Positions 16,480 through 25,932 of a stretch of DNA of 64,000 bases are shown here, piece after piece. Positions within the stretch are counted from its first letter, which is position 1. Every line of letters begins with the position of its first letter. Below the pieces are notes generated by a model, which was given only the letters and a program-made list of their open reading frames with translations, was not told the DNA's origin and ran no database searches. The position numbers were made by a program, and so were the translations under genes. This stretch comes from Ohtaekwangia koreensis (GTDB taxonomy: Bacteria > Bacteroidota > Bacteroidia > Cytophagales > Cyclobacteriaceae): contig NZ_FUZU01000001.1 of the NCBI RefSeq assembly GCF_900167975.1, positions 1,026,580 to 1,090,579 of the forward strand. The letters are read 5' to 3'.

Positions 16480-16923
16480 ATGACTTTCTTCACCAGTGAA
16501 TATGAGAGTAAACTTGATGCGAAGGGCCGCCTGGTGCTGCCTGCGCGGATCAAAGCCCAATTGCCTGAAACTGAAGGCAATGTGCTTATGATCCGTAAGT
16601 CGCTCGATCCATGCCTCATAATCTACCCGATGGTGGAGTTCAACAAGGTCTTCTCGAAAATTTCGGGGTTGAATGAGTTTAATAAAGAAGCGGTACCACT
16701 GCAGCGCAGTTTTTTCGCAGGAACAACAGAGGTCGAAATGGATAACAACGGCCGAATTCTGATTCCCAAGAAATATCTCGCACACGCCCAAATCGACAAG
16801 GATGTAATCCTGGTAGGGATGGGAAACAAAGTAGAAGTGTGGAACCCGACTTTATACGAGAAGCACCTGATTCAAGATCCAAGTGAGTTGTCGGAGTTGG
16901 CGCAGAAATATTTAGGTGCCTGA
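16480..16923 (+). CDS. mraZ: Transcriptional regulator MraZ
   Basis: A 147-residue member of the MraZ family, first gene of the dcw cluster and a DNA-binding repressor/regulator of that cluster. It has two swapped-hairpin AbrB-like half-domains, each with the DxxGR signature: LDAKGRLVLPARIK (about 11-24) and MDNNGRILIPKKYL (about 86-99). The frame is open upstream to 16378, but that extension would contain the promoter and the MraZ operator, so the ATG at 16480 (MTFFTSEYE) is chosen. A 174-base gap without coding potential separates it from rsmH. Confidence 0.95.
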   Translation: MTFFTSEYESKLDAKGRLVLPARIKAQLPETEGNVLMIRKSLDPCLIIYPMVEFNKVFSKISGLNEFNKEAVPLQRSFFAGTTEVEMDNNGRILIPKKYLAHAQIDKDVILVGMGNKVEVWNPTLYEKHLIQDPSELSELAQKYLGA

Positions 16924-17097
16924 TGACGCGGTAGTTTACTGCAAGCTGTCATTTAACCTAAAGTTGTGCAATCAAAATTAAAGTCACTGGCTCAGGCCGC
17001 TGACAGTTGTAAGTATATATATAGTTATTCAAAGACATTGATAGAGGTGTTGCGAGAACAGCGAATGATCAGTGGCTTATTAATAAAATAAATTTAG

Positions 17098-18033
17098 ATG
17101 CCTGAATCCAACAACCAGCAGCCAGCAGCCAGTGATTATCACAGGCCCGTGATGCTGGCAGAGTGCATTGAAAATTTAGCAATAGCGCCGAATGGTATAT
17201 ATATAGACGTAACCTTTGGAGGTGGCGGGCATAGCGCAGAGATTCTCAAGTATATCAAAGATGGTCGGTTGATCGCTTTTGATCAGGATGAGGATGCGAA
17301 GCGCGAAGCTGAAAAAATAACAAGTAGTTCTTTTACATTTTGTCAGGCCAACTTCATGCACATGAAAAAGTATTTGAAGTTGAATGGAGTGGTAAAGGTC
17401 AATGGTATACTTGCTGATCTTGGAATTTCATCTCACCAGATAGATTCTGCAGAGCGCGGTTTTTCAACACGCTTTGATGGGCCGCTGGACATGCGAATGG
17501 ATCAAACTATATCGCTGACAGCAGCCAGGGTGCTGAATGAATATCCGGAAGATCAGTTGCATAAACTCTTCGGCATGTACGGTGAGTTGAAGAATGCAAG
17601 GACCGCTGCCAGACTAATTACACAACAACGCGTCAGCCAACCCTTCGTCCGCACGGAAGATTTAAAAGCAGCACTGCAAAGTATTGCTCCGCGCGGAAAG
17701 GAGAATAAATATTTCGCCCAGGTGTTTCAGGCGTTACGCATCGAAGTGAATGCTGAGATGAAGGCACTCGAAAATTTTTTGCACCAATGTGGCGAAGTGA
17801 TCGAAACCGGTGGCCGTCTTGTGGTGATGTCGTATCACTCACTCGAAGACAGAATGGTAAAGAACTACATCAACAAAGGAAAAGTCTTTGGTGAAGTAGA
17901 CAAAGACTTTTATGGTAATGAGATCAAGCCTTTTCAGGCAATCAATCGCAAGCCGATTGAAGCGTCAGAGAAGGAAATCGGCGAAAACAAGCGCGCGCGT
18001 AGCGCGAAACTTAGAGTAGCAGAAAAGTTATAA
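17098..18033 (+). CDS. rsmH: 16S rRNA m4C1402 methyltransferase RsmH (MraW)
   Basis: A 311-residue SAM-dependent methyltransferase that N4-methylates C1402 in the P site of 16S rRNA. The usual start YHRPVMLAECIENL is followed by the SAM-binding motif VTFGGGGHSAEIL (about 38-50), DQDEDA (about 61-66), LADLGISSHQID and the GPLDMRMDQ segment; VMSYHSLEDRMVKNYI lies near residue 245. Length is normal. It is in the conserved position between mraZ and ftsL, with ftsL starting 41 bases downstream. Confidence 0.95.
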   Translation: MPESNNQQPAASDYHRPVMLAECIENLAIAPNGIYIDVTFGGGGHSAEILKYIKDGRLIAFDQDEDAKREAEKITSSSFTFCQANFMHMKKYLKLNGVVKVNGILADLGISSHQIDSAERGFSTRFDGPLDMRMDQTISLTAARVLNEYPEDQLHKLFGMYGELKNARTAARLITQQRVSQPFVRTEDLKAALQSIAPRGKENKYFAQVFQALRIEVNAEMKALENFLHQCGEVIETGGRLVVMSYHSLEDRMVKNYINKGKVFGEVDKDFYGNEIKPFQAINRKPIEASEKEIGENKRARSAKLRVAEKL

Positions 18034-18074
18034 CTGGTAACAATTAACTGACAAACGGGAATAACGGATACGGA

Positions 18075-18473
18075 ATGGAAAACAAATTCAAGATCAAACC
18101 TGACAAACCGGAAGCAACCACACGTGCGAGTACTCCTACTGGCAGCGGCATGTTTTCGGCGATTGAAAAGCGTTTGAAACTTGAAAGTTATTTCGAAGAA
18201 GGATTTCCGGTTCAGTATCTGCCGAAGATACTTTTTGCGTTGATGCTCGGTATACTATACATCAGCAACACGCATTATTCTGAAAAGACAGTGCGCGACA
18301 TCAGTGCTATACAAGCAGAAGTTGAAGACTTGCGTGCAGACTATACCACGTTGAAATCAGACCTGATGTTTGCCAGCAAACAATCAGAAGTAGCAAAGAA
18401 AGTAAAAGAGTTTGGGTTAAAAGAAAGTTTTAAACCACCATATAAAATAGTTGTAGAAGAGGGTGAATATTAA
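18075..18473 (+). CDS. ftsL: FtsL-like bitopic division protein
   Basis: A 132-residue protein with a cytoplasmic N-terminus of about 48 residues rich in charged residues, one membrane segment (about 49-66, LPKILFALMLGILYISN) and a periplasmic part predicted to be helical or coiled coil (IQAEVEDLRADYTTLKSDLMFASKQSEVAKK spans 79-109). Identity comes mainly from topology, size and position between rsmH and ftsI, because FtsL sequences diverge strongly. It would connect FtsQ/FtsB with the FtsW-FtsI synthase. Its last 11 bases overlap the GTG start of ftsI. Confidence 0.75.
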   Translation: MENKFKIKPDKPEATTRASTPTGSGMFSAIEKRLKLESYFEEGFPVQYLPKILFALMLGILYISNTHYSEKTVRDISAIQAEVEDLRADYTTLKSDLMFASKQSEVAKKVKEFGLKESFKPPYKIVVEEGEY

Positions 18474-20553
18474 GAAGTCCATATTATTAAGAGCGCGGAT
18501 TGCATTTCTGTTCGTTGTCCTGTTTGCTATCGCAGTGGTAGTGAAGACAGGACATATTCAGTTTGTACAGGGGGAGAAGTGGGCGAAGATGGGCGAGCGT
18601 ATTTCATTCGACTATAAGCGCGTAAAGGCCACACGCGGAAATATATACTCCGATAACGGAAGTCTTCTGGCTACATCATTACCATTCTATAAAATTGCCT
18701 TCGATGCTTCTCTTCCAAAAGAAGAAGTATTTAATAAAGGTGTTGATTCACTTGCATACAATCTCTCCAGATTTTTTAAAGACAAATCGAAGCGCGATTA
18801 CAAGCAAATGCTGATCGATGCACGCAAGTCGCACAAGCAATACATCATCCTCAATAGAAAGCGTATTGATTACCAGGATAAAAAGACCATGATGCAATGG
18901 CCGATCTTCCGTGAAGGAAGACTTCGGGGTGGTGCTATATTTGAGAAGGTAGATGTGCGTTATCATCCTTTCTCCAACCTCAGTCGCAGAACCATTGGTT
19001 TTATCAATGAGAATGATAAAGGTGCCGGGCTGGAATTCAGCTTCAATAAAGATCTCGGAGGACAGGATGGATATGCATACTATCAGAAAATCTCTGGTGG
19101 AATCTGGAAACCTGTTTATGATGCTAACAATGTAAAAGCAGTAGATGGTCTTGATCTGCAAACAACACTCGATATCAACCTACAGGATGTTGCTGAAACT
19201 GCTTTACACAAAGCAATGGTGCAACACGATGCAGGCGATGGGCTGGTAGCCGTAATGGAAGTAAAGACTGGTGAGATCAAAGCTATATCTAACCTGAGCA
19301 GCGATGGCCATGGTGGCTTCTATGAGAAATTCAATTATGCAGCAGCAGGATTGTTTGAGCCTGGATCTACATTCAAGCTTGTTACCATGATGGCATTGTT
19401 GGAGGATACGAACATTGAATTGAGTGATAGTATAAATGTAGGGAATGGTGAGTATACATTTTATAACAAGACAGTTCGTGATCATGAAGATGAAGGGCTT
19501 GGAACGGTAACGATCAAGGAAGCATTCGAGCGTTCTTCCAACGTGGCGATGGCGAAGTTGGTTGATAAACATTTCGGATTGCGTCCGCAGAAATTTGTAG
19601 ACTATGTTGATCACCTTCATCTGTCCAAACCATTGGGTATACAAATCGCTGGTGAACCGATTCCTAAAATAAAACGCCCCGGGCAAAAAGGATGGAGCGG
19701 TATCAGTTTACCCTGGATGGCATACGGGTACGGTTTTGAAATAACTCCATTGCATACGCTGGCACTCTATAACGCTGTGGCAAACGATGGTAAAATGATT
19801 AAGCCTGTTATTGTGCGCGCGATAAAGCACGCAGATGAAGAGGAGAAGAAATTTGAAGTAGAAGTACTCAATAATAGTATATGTTCTGGTGAGACATTGG
19901 ATCAGTTAAGACTTTTGCTGGAGGGTGTAGTAGAAAACGGAACGGCTAAGAATATAAAAGGTACACACTATAGAATTGCAGGTAAAACAGGAACAGCACA
20001 GATATTGGACAAAGGACGGTATACCAAAAAGTATATCACATCTTTTGTAGGATACTTTCCGGCTCATGCTCCTAAATATAGTGCGATCGTATTGATTAAA
20101 AATCCGCGCGGCTGGTATCAGTATGGAAGTAGTGTGGCAGCGCCCGTGTTTAAGGAAATTGCTGATAATATATATGCACGTGATATTAACCTGCACAATC
20201 CTATGGACATTAAAAAGTTCACGAAGACAGATGTACTTCCGGTAATACGGGCAGGAAATCAGCAGGAGTTAACCATGCTTTGCAATGAGTTGGGTATATC
20301 CAATCACTCGCTTACTGAGCACGAATGGGTACGTTCTACACGTGCGGGTAATGGTGTTAACTGGAAAAAAAATACGGAGGGGAAAGGTGTTGTACCGGAT
20401 GTTAAAGGTATGACTTTTCGGGATGCTATTTACCTGTTGGAAAAATCCGGATTGAATGTTTTTTACGAAGGTAAAGGAAGAGTGCAGGAACAGTCTATAA
20501 CGGCTGGGGCATACGCACGCAGCGGTGAGAGAATCTATATTCGATTGAATTAG
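18463..20553 (+). CDS. ftsI: Division-specific transpeptidase FtsI (PBP3)
   Basis: A 696-residue class B penicillin-binding protein. It has one N-terminal membrane anchor (about 11-28), a dimerisation domain with the RGNIYSDNGSLLATS motif (58-72), and a transpeptidase domain with SxxK at Ser302-Lys305 (GSTFK), SSN at 358-360 and KTG at 508-510. A C-terminal PASTA domain (about 637-696, VVPDVKGMTFRDAIYLLEKSG) is present, unlike in E. coli FtsI. It crosslinks septal peptidoglycan with FtsW. The GTG start at 18463 lies within the end of ftsL, consistent with translational coupling; the next gene, murE, follows after 59 bases. Confidence 0.95.
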   Translation: MNIKKSILLRARIAFLFVVLFAIAVVVKTGHIQFVQGEKWAKMGERISFDYKRVKATRGNIYSDNGSLLATSLPFYKIAFDASLPKEEVFNKGVDSLAYNLSRFFKDKSKRDYKQMLIDARKSHKQYIILNRKRIDYQDKKTMMQWPIFREGRLRGGAIFEKVDVRYHPFSNLSRRTIGFINENDKGAGLEFSFNKDLGGQDGYAYYQKISGGIWKPVYDANNVKAVDGLDLQTTLDINLQDVAETALHKAMVQHDAGDGLVAVMEVKTGEIKAISNLSSDGHGGFYEKFNYAAAGLFEPGSTFKLVTMMALLEDTNIELSDSINVGNGEYTFYNKTVRDHEDEGLGTVTIKEAFERSSNVAMAKLVDKHFGLRPQKFVDYVDHLHLSKPLGIQIAGEPIPKIKRPGQKGWSGISLPWMAYGYGFEITPLHTLALYNAVANDGKMIKPVIVRAIKHADEEEKKFEVEVLNNSICSGETLDQLRLLLEGVVENGTAKNIKGTHYRIAGKTGTAQILDKGRYTKKYITSFVGYFPAHAPKYSAIVLIKNPRGWYQYGSSVAAPVFKEIADNIYARDINLHNPMDIKKFTKTDVLPVIRAGNQQELTMLCNELGISNHSLTEHEWVRSTRAGNGVNWKKNTEGKGVVPDVKGMTFRDAIYLLEKSGLNVFYEGKGRVQEQSITAGAYARSGERIYIRLN

Positions 20554-20612
20554 AGTATAAATGTGGAATTGTTAATAAAAATGTTGATAAGTTTTTAGAG
20601 GATAAAGCAGAC

Positions 20613-22076
20613 GTGGCTGAACTAAAAGATATACTATATAAAGTTTCCCTTACTTCCAGTTATGGCAACATGAGTGCGGAGGTTGCGGGTATATGCTTTG
20701 ACTCGCGTAAAGTAAAGCCAGGTTCTCTATTTGTGGCAGTAAGAGGTACACTTTCTGACGGGCATGATTATATAGATACAGCAGTGCGGGCGGGTGCCGC
20801 CTCCGTTGTGTGTGAAAAATTACCCGGCATGATTGATGAAGCGGTAACGTATGTCACCGTAAAGGATAGCGCACAGGCGCTTGGACAAATCGCATCTAAT
20901 TTTTATACCAATCCATCCGGTAAATTAAAGTTGACCGGTGTTACCGGTACCAATGGTAAGACTACTACTGCAACGTTGCTATACCAGCTCTTTACAAAGC
21001 TTGGCTATGCTGTTGGATTAATTTCTACAGTGGAAAACAGAATCGGCAGCACTGTAATTCCATCAACACATACTACACCGGATCCTATTCAACTGAATGA
21101 TCTGTTAAACAAGATGGTTGAACAAGGATGTACGCATGTGTTCATGGAAGTAAGCTCGCATGCCGTAGATCAGGAACGTATAGCAGGGTTAAAGTTTGTA
21201 GGAGCAATTTTCACAAACATTACACACGATCATCTCGACTATCATAAAACATTTGAGAACTATATAAAGGCAAAGAAGAAATTCTTTGATGATCTGCCTG
21301 GTGATGCTTTTGCATTGGTGAATGCAGATGACAAGCGCGGCATGGTGATGCTTCAGAATACGAAAGGCACTAAATATACTTTCGGGTTGAAGAAGATGGT
21401 TGATTTCAAAGGAAAGATCATCACGAATTCTATTGAAGGACTTGAAATCGAAATCGGAGGGAAGAATGTTTGGTTTAAGATGATCGGTGATTTCAATGCT
21501 TACAATTTATTAGGAGTATATGGAGCTGCTGTATTGTTAGGCGAAGATGCTGATGATGTATTGACGAAACTTTCATCACTGCCAGGTGCTCCGGGAAGAT
21601 TTGAACTTGTGATGCCCGGCTCGAAAGTAATAGCCATCGTTGACTATGCGCATACACCGGATGCTTTGAAAAATGTATTGGAGACCATCGCACAATTCCG
21701 TACGGGCAACGAGCAAGTGATAACCGTTGTAGGTTGTGGTGGCAATCGTGATAAAACCAAGCGGCCCTTGATGGCGTCTATCGCGTGTCGCTTAAGTGAT
21801 AAAGTAGTGTTGACTTCAGATAATCCGCGTGATGAAGATCCGATGGAGATCATTCGCGAGATGCAGACTGGCGTAACACCTTCGGAGACGCGTAAGACAC
21901 TGGTGATGGCCGACCGCGAGGAAGCAATTAAAACTGCATGCATGATGGCAAAGGAACATGACATCGTGTTGATCGCGGGAAAGGGTCATGAAGACTATCA
22001 GGAAATCAAAGGCGTTAAACATCCTTTTGATGATAGAAAAGTAGTGGAACGAATGCTTAAACTTTTTAGCAATTGA
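20613..22076 (+). CDS. murE: UDP-MurNAc-tripeptide synthetase MurE (meso-DAP type)
   Basis: A 487-residue Mur ligase that adds the third stem-peptide residue. The ATP loop GVTGTNGKTTT is at 109-119, and the specificity motif DNPRDEDP (403-410) is the form linked to meso-diaminopimelate rather than lysine. The carbamylated lysine is likely the one at about 220 in NYIKAKKKFF. It starts with GTG; the first residues (AELKDILYKV) and the FDSRKVKPGSLF motif fit a complete N-terminal domain. It lies between ftsI and mraY in the dcw cluster. Confidence 0.95.
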   Translation: MAELKDILYKVSLTSSYGNMSAEVAGICFDSRKVKPGSLFVAVRGTLSDGHDYIDTAVRAGAASVVCEKLPGMIDEAVTYVTVKDSAQALGQIASNFYTNPSGKLKLTGVTGTNGKTTTATLLYQLFTKLGYAVGLISTVENRIGSTVIPSTHTTPDPIQLNDLLNKMVEQGCTHVFMEVSSHAVDQERIAGLKFVGAIFTNITHDHLDYHKTFENYIKAKKKFFDDLPGDAFALVNADDKRGMVMLQNTKGTKYTFGLKKMVDFKGKIITNSIEGLEIEIGGKNVWFKMIGDFNAYNLLGVYGAAVLLGEDADDVLTKLSSLPGAPGRFELVMPGSKVIAIVDYAHTPDALKNVLETIAQFRTGNEQVITVVGCGGNRDKTKRPLMASIACRLSDKVVLTSDNPRDEDPMEIIREMQTGVTPSETRKTLVMADREEAIKTACMMAKEHDIVLIAGKGHEDYQEIKGVKHPFDDRKVVERMLKLFSN

Positions 22077-22130
22077 TACCCGCTATAGTATGAATGATAC
22101 ATCAGTACATATAAACTTAGTTGATTAGAG

Positions 22131-23360
22131 ATGCTGTACTATTTGTTTGATTATTTGAATTCGATGGATATACCGGGAGCCGGTGTATTCCAGTATATAT
22201 CATTCCGCGCAGGAATGGCAGCATTCCTTTCTCTCCTGATCACCATTACATTCGGGAAGAATCTGATCAATTATTTGCGTAAAAAACAAGTAGGCGAAGA
22301 CATACGCGACCTTGGTCTCGAAGGACAGATACAGAAAAAGGGCACACCTACAATGGGTGGATTGATCATCATCGCAGCCATTCTTATTCCAACGGTGCTG
22401 TTGGCAAGGCTGGATAATGTATATGTAGTGCTGTTGGTGATTGCAACGTGCTGGCTGGGTATTATCGGATTTCTGGATGACTATATCAAGGTGTTCCGTA
22501 AGAACAAAGAAGGACTTGCGGGACGTTTTAAAATTGTAGGACAAGTGGGTTTGGGATTGATTGTGGGCCTTACGCTATATTTCAATGAGTACGTTGTGGT
22601 ACGTGAAGTAAGTCCGGCATCCTTGGCAAGCATTGAGGTTCAGGATTATCAGCAAGACCCTGATTCCAAGATTGAGTTCAAAGATGTAAAGTCAACAAAG
22701 ACGACCGTTCCTTTCCTGAAGAATAACGAACTGGATTATGGTAAGATCTTACCATTTGTTCCGGAGAAATATACCTGGATTATATATGTGCTTGTGGTGA
22801 TCGTTATTATCACGGCCGTATCGAACGGAGCAAACATAACGGATGGTATAGATGGACTTGCGGCGGGAACATCCGGAATTATAGGGCTTACGCTGGCGAT
22901 CCTTGCATACTTGTCTGGTCGTATAGATTTCAGTAGTTACTTAAACATCATGTATATACCCAACTTGGCAGAACTTGTAATTTTCTGTACAGCGTTTGTA
23001 GGCGCATGCCTTGGCTTCCTTTGGTATAATGCATACCCGGCACAAGTGTTCATGGGCGATACTGGAAGTTTAACATTGGGAGGCGTTATCGCTGTGCTGG
23101 CATTAGCCGTGAGAAAAGAATTATTAATTCCTATACTCTGTGGAATTTTCCTGATTGAAAATCTTTCTGTGATTTTACAGGTGTCCTATTTCAAGTATAC
23201 GAAGAAGAAATACGGTGAAGGAAGAAGAATATTTTTAATGTCTCCTTTACATCACCATTACCAAAAGAAAAATATTCACGAAGCGAAAATTGTAACACGC
23301 TTCTGGATTGCAGGTATATTATTAGCGATTGTAACCTTGGCAACATTGAAATTGAGATAG
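22131..23360 (+). CDS. mraY: Phospho-MurNAc-pentapeptide translocase MraY
   Basis: A 409-residue, roughly ten-TM enzyme that makes lipid I from UDP-MurNAc-pentapeptide and undecaprenyl phosphate. Signature residues are visible: GTPTMGG (71-77), [16 protein letters not shown] with Asp116-Asp117, [12 protein letters not shown] (about 235-246), [10 protein letters not shown] and the HHHYQKK motif. A soluble insertion of about 50 residues (about 155-207) between membrane segments makes it longer than the about 360-residue proteobacterial enzyme, as is usual in this phylum. murD starts 4 bases after its stop. Confidence 0.95.
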   Translation: MLYYLFDYLNSMDIPGAGVFQYISFRAGMAAFLSLLITITFGKNLINYLRKKQVGEDIRDLGLEGQIQKKGTPTMGGLIIIAAILIPTVLLARLDNVYVVLLVIATCWLGIIGFLDDYIKVFRKNKEGLAGRFKIVGQVGLGLIVGLTLYFNEYVVVREVSPASLASIEVQDYQQDPDSKIEFKDVKSTKTTVPFLKNNELDYGKILPFVPEKYTWIIYVLVVIVIITAVSNGANITDGIDGLAAGTSGIIGLTLAILAYLSGRIDFSSYLNIMYIPNLAELVIFCTAFVGACLGFLWYNAYPAQVFMGDTGSLTLGGVIAVLALAVRKELLIPILCGIFLIENLSVILQVSYFKYTKKKYGEGRRIFLMSPLHHHYQKKNIHEAKIVTRFWIAGILLAIVTLATLKLR

Positions 23361-23364
23361 ATCG

Positions 23365-24717
23365 ATGAGCGAGCGGATAGTCATATTGGGTGGAGGCGAA
23401 AGCGGAACGGGAGCAGCATTGCTCGCGAAGCAGAAGGGCTATGACGTTTTTGTTTCGGACCAGGGACCCATCAAGGAGAAATATAAAACAGATCTTCAGA
23501 CGAACGGAATTTCATTTGAAGAAAGTACACATACGGAAGCAGCTATACTCAATGCGCAGCTTGTTGTAAAAAGTCCCGGCATACCGGATAAAGCAGAGAT
23601 CATTAAAAAGATCAAGGCTGCAAACATCCCGGTTATCGATGAGATCGAATTTGCTTCCCGCTATATCGATGGCAAGATTATCGCCATCACTGGAACAAAC
23701 GGGAAGACAACAACAACGCTGCTGGTATATCATTTACTGAAGAGTGCAGGCTATAGCGTTGCCTTAGCCGGTAACGTTGGGTTTAGTCTTGCCAGGCAAG
23801 TTGCAGAAACCAGGTTTGACTGGTATGTACTTGAAGTAAGCAGCTTTCAATTGGATGGTACGAAAACATTCAAGCCTGAGATCGGTATACTGTTGAATAT
23901 TACTCCCGATCACCTTGATCGCTATGAGTATACGATGCAGAAGTATATAGATTCCAAGTTTCGGTTGATTCAAAGCATGGATGCAAAGCTGCATTTTATA
24001 TACTATGCTGACGATGCAACTATACAATCAGAGATTGAGAAGCGGACTATTTTGCCTTCACAGATCAAGGTTTCGTTGAAAAACGATGCGAAGACAAAGG
24101 CATACTTTGATGGCGAGAAAATGCAGTTCAGCCTCGCGGAAAATTTCGCACTGTCTCAATCACAAACCACGTTGAAAGGGCCACACAACCTGATTAACAC
24201 AATGGCAGCAGTGTCCGCAGTATACCTGGCCGGTGTAAAGCTGGATGCAATTCTCGAAGGACTCAAAACTTTCAAGAATGCGCCTCATCGCCTTGAATCT
24301 ATAGCGACCATTAAAGGTGTTGAGTTTGTAAATGATTCAAAGGCTACCAATGTAGATTCAGTGGTATATGCATTGGGAAGCTATAGCAAACCGTTGGTGT
24401 GGATTGCAGGTGGTGTAGATAAAGGAAATGACTATAACATCATAAAAGAAGAAGTTCGTAAGAAGGCTCGCGCGCTTATCTGCCTCGGTAAAGAGAACGA
24501 TAAACTGAAGAAAGCTTTTGGTGATGTAGTTCCAACGATAAAAGAAACGCAAAGTGTTACCGAGTTGGTACATATAGCACTTGAGGTGGCGCAGGCAGGC
24601 GATGTAGTTCTTCTCTCCCCGGCATGTGCAAGTTTCGATCTCTTTAAAAATTACGAAGACCGTGGAGATCAGTTTAGAAAAGCAGTACTAGACTTAAAGA
24701 AAGAAGTGGAGGCATAG
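23365..24717 (+). CDS. murD: UDP-MurNAc-L-Ala:D-Glu ligase MurD
   Basis: A 450-residue cytoplasmic Mur ligase that adds D-glutamate to UDP-MurNAc-L-alanine. It has an N-terminal nucleotide-binding fold (IVILGGGESGTGAALLAKQKGYDV), the ATP loop AITGTNGKTTTTLL (about 107-121), LEVSSFQLD, HRLE and NDSKATNVDS motifs, and the C-terminal LLSPACASFDLFKNYEDRGDQF signature spread over residues 413-433. It starts 4 bases after mraY and ends one base before the ATG of ftsW, so the genes are tightly packed. Confidence 0.95.
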   Translation: MSERIVILGGGESGTGAALLAKQKGYDVFVSDQGPIKEKYKTDLQTNGISFEESTHTEAAILNAQLVVKSPGIPDKAEIIKKIKAANIPVIDEIEFASRYIDGKIIAITGTNGKTTTTLLVYHLLKSAGYSVALAGNVGFSLARQVAETRFDWYVLEVSSFQLDGTKTFKPEIGILLNITPDHLDRYEYTMQKYIDSKFRLIQSMDAKLHFIYYADDATIQSEIEKRTILPSQIKVSLKNDAKTKAYFDGEKMQFSLAENFALSQSQTTLKGPHNLINTMAAVSAVYLAGVKLDAILEGLKTFKNAPHRLESIATIKGVEFVNDSKATNVDSVVYALGSYSKPLVWIAGGVDKGNDYNIIKEEVRKKARALICLGKENDKLKKAFGDVVPTIKETQSVTELVHIALEVAQAGDVVLLSPACASFDLFKNYEDRGDQFRKAVLDLKKEVEA

Positions 24718-24718
24718 T

Positions 24719-25906
24719 ATGGTTAAAGTAAAAGAGTGGGCCGACAAAAATCTGCAGGGTGATAAAGTTATCTGGGCAGTAGTCTTTGCATTGTCAATGA
24801 TCAGTGTGCTGGTAGTATATAGCTCTATTGGTACGCTTGCATACAAACACGCACGGAGCCCGGAGTATATTTTGATAAAACATACGTTCACTGTACTTGC
24901 CGGCTTGGCTGCCATGTGGTTTGCTCATAAAATTGATTATCGCTACTACTCTAAGATTTCGAAGTTTGCATTGTGGATCAGCATTCCGTTGTTGATATAT
25001 ACGTTTACAAACGGTGTTACTTTAAATGATGCAGCACGCTGGATCCAGGTTCCGATCGTAGGTTCATTTCAACCTTCCGATTTTGCCAGCTTGGCATTGA
25101 TCGTAAACCTGGCAAGTATGTTGTCCAAGCGTCAACAGAATATAGATGATATTAAAGAATCACTCATTCCTATACTGTTCTGGTGTGGAGTGATCTGTGG
25201 ATTGATTGCACTTACCAACTTGTCAACTGCAGTGTTGTTGTTGATCACGTGTATGCTCATCATGTTCATTGGTCGTGTACCCACCAAGTATCTGGCGATG
25301 CTGATCTTTGTAGGACTTCTCTTCGGAGCACTCGCTATTAAGTTTGGTAGTCGCGGTGAGACTGCGAAAAACAGGATTACAAACTTTATCAATGGGACAG
25401 AACTTCCTTTCCAGGCAAAGCATGCACGCATTGCTGTAGCAACGGGAGGGATTGTAGGCAAAGGACCTGGTAACAGCGATCAACGAAATATACTTCCACA
25501 TCCGTATTCAGATTTTGTGTACGCTATTGTGATTGAAGAATATGGAATGATGGGCGGAATTATAGTGCTCGCCCTATATCTACTGCTGCTCCATCGAGGG
25601 ATGAAGGCATCCTATAATAGTGAACGCGCTTTCGGAGGATTACTTTCTGCGGGGCTATGTTTCGATCTCGTCTGTCAGGCCATGGTAAATATGGGCGTTG
25701 TGGTGGGACTCGGACCTATAACCGGTCAGCCGTTACCGTTGATTTCCATGGGGGGTACATCCATGGTGTTTACCGGATTGTCTATTGGAATAGTGTTGAG
25801 TGTAAGCCGTGGCGAGTTAGATCAGAACTGGCAGCAACAAACTGATGAAGTAAAAGAGAAAGAGCCAAAAGAAGCAAAGAACGTAGCAACGGCAAAAGCA
25901 GCATAA
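24719..25906 (+). CDS. ftsW: Septal peptidoglycan glycosyltransferase FtsW (SEDS)
   Basis: A 395-residue polytopic SEDS-family protein that polymerises lipid II at the septum together with FtsI. About ten membrane segments are visible, and the family motifs include AARWIQVPIVGSFQPSDFASL (about 105-125) and GPITGQPLPLISMGGTSM (about 333-350). A charged cytoplasmic tail (KEKEPKEAKN) closes the protein. It sits in the canonical murD-ftsW-murG order, starting one base after murD stops. Confidence 0.95.
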   Translation: MVKVKEWADKNLQGDKVIWAVVFALSMISVLVVYSSIGTLAYKHARSPEYILIKHTFTVLAGLAAMWFAHKIDYRYYSKISKFALWISIPLLIYTFTNGVTLNDAARWIQVPIVGSFQPSDFASLALIVNLASMLSKRQQNIDDIKESLIPILFWCGVICGLIALTNLSTAVLLLITCMLIMFIGRVPTKYLAMLIFVGLLFGALAIKFGSRGETAKNRITNFINGTELPFQAKHARIAVATGGIVGKGPGNSDQRNILPHPYSDFVYAIVIEEYGMMGGIIVLALYLLLLHRGMKASYNSERAFGGLLSAGLCFDLVCQAMVNMGVVVGLGPITGQPLPLISMGGTSMVFTGLSIGIVLSVSRGELDQNWQQQTDEVKEKEPKEAKNVATAKAA

Positions 25907-25932
25907 GTGTATATAGAGGTATAGATATATAA

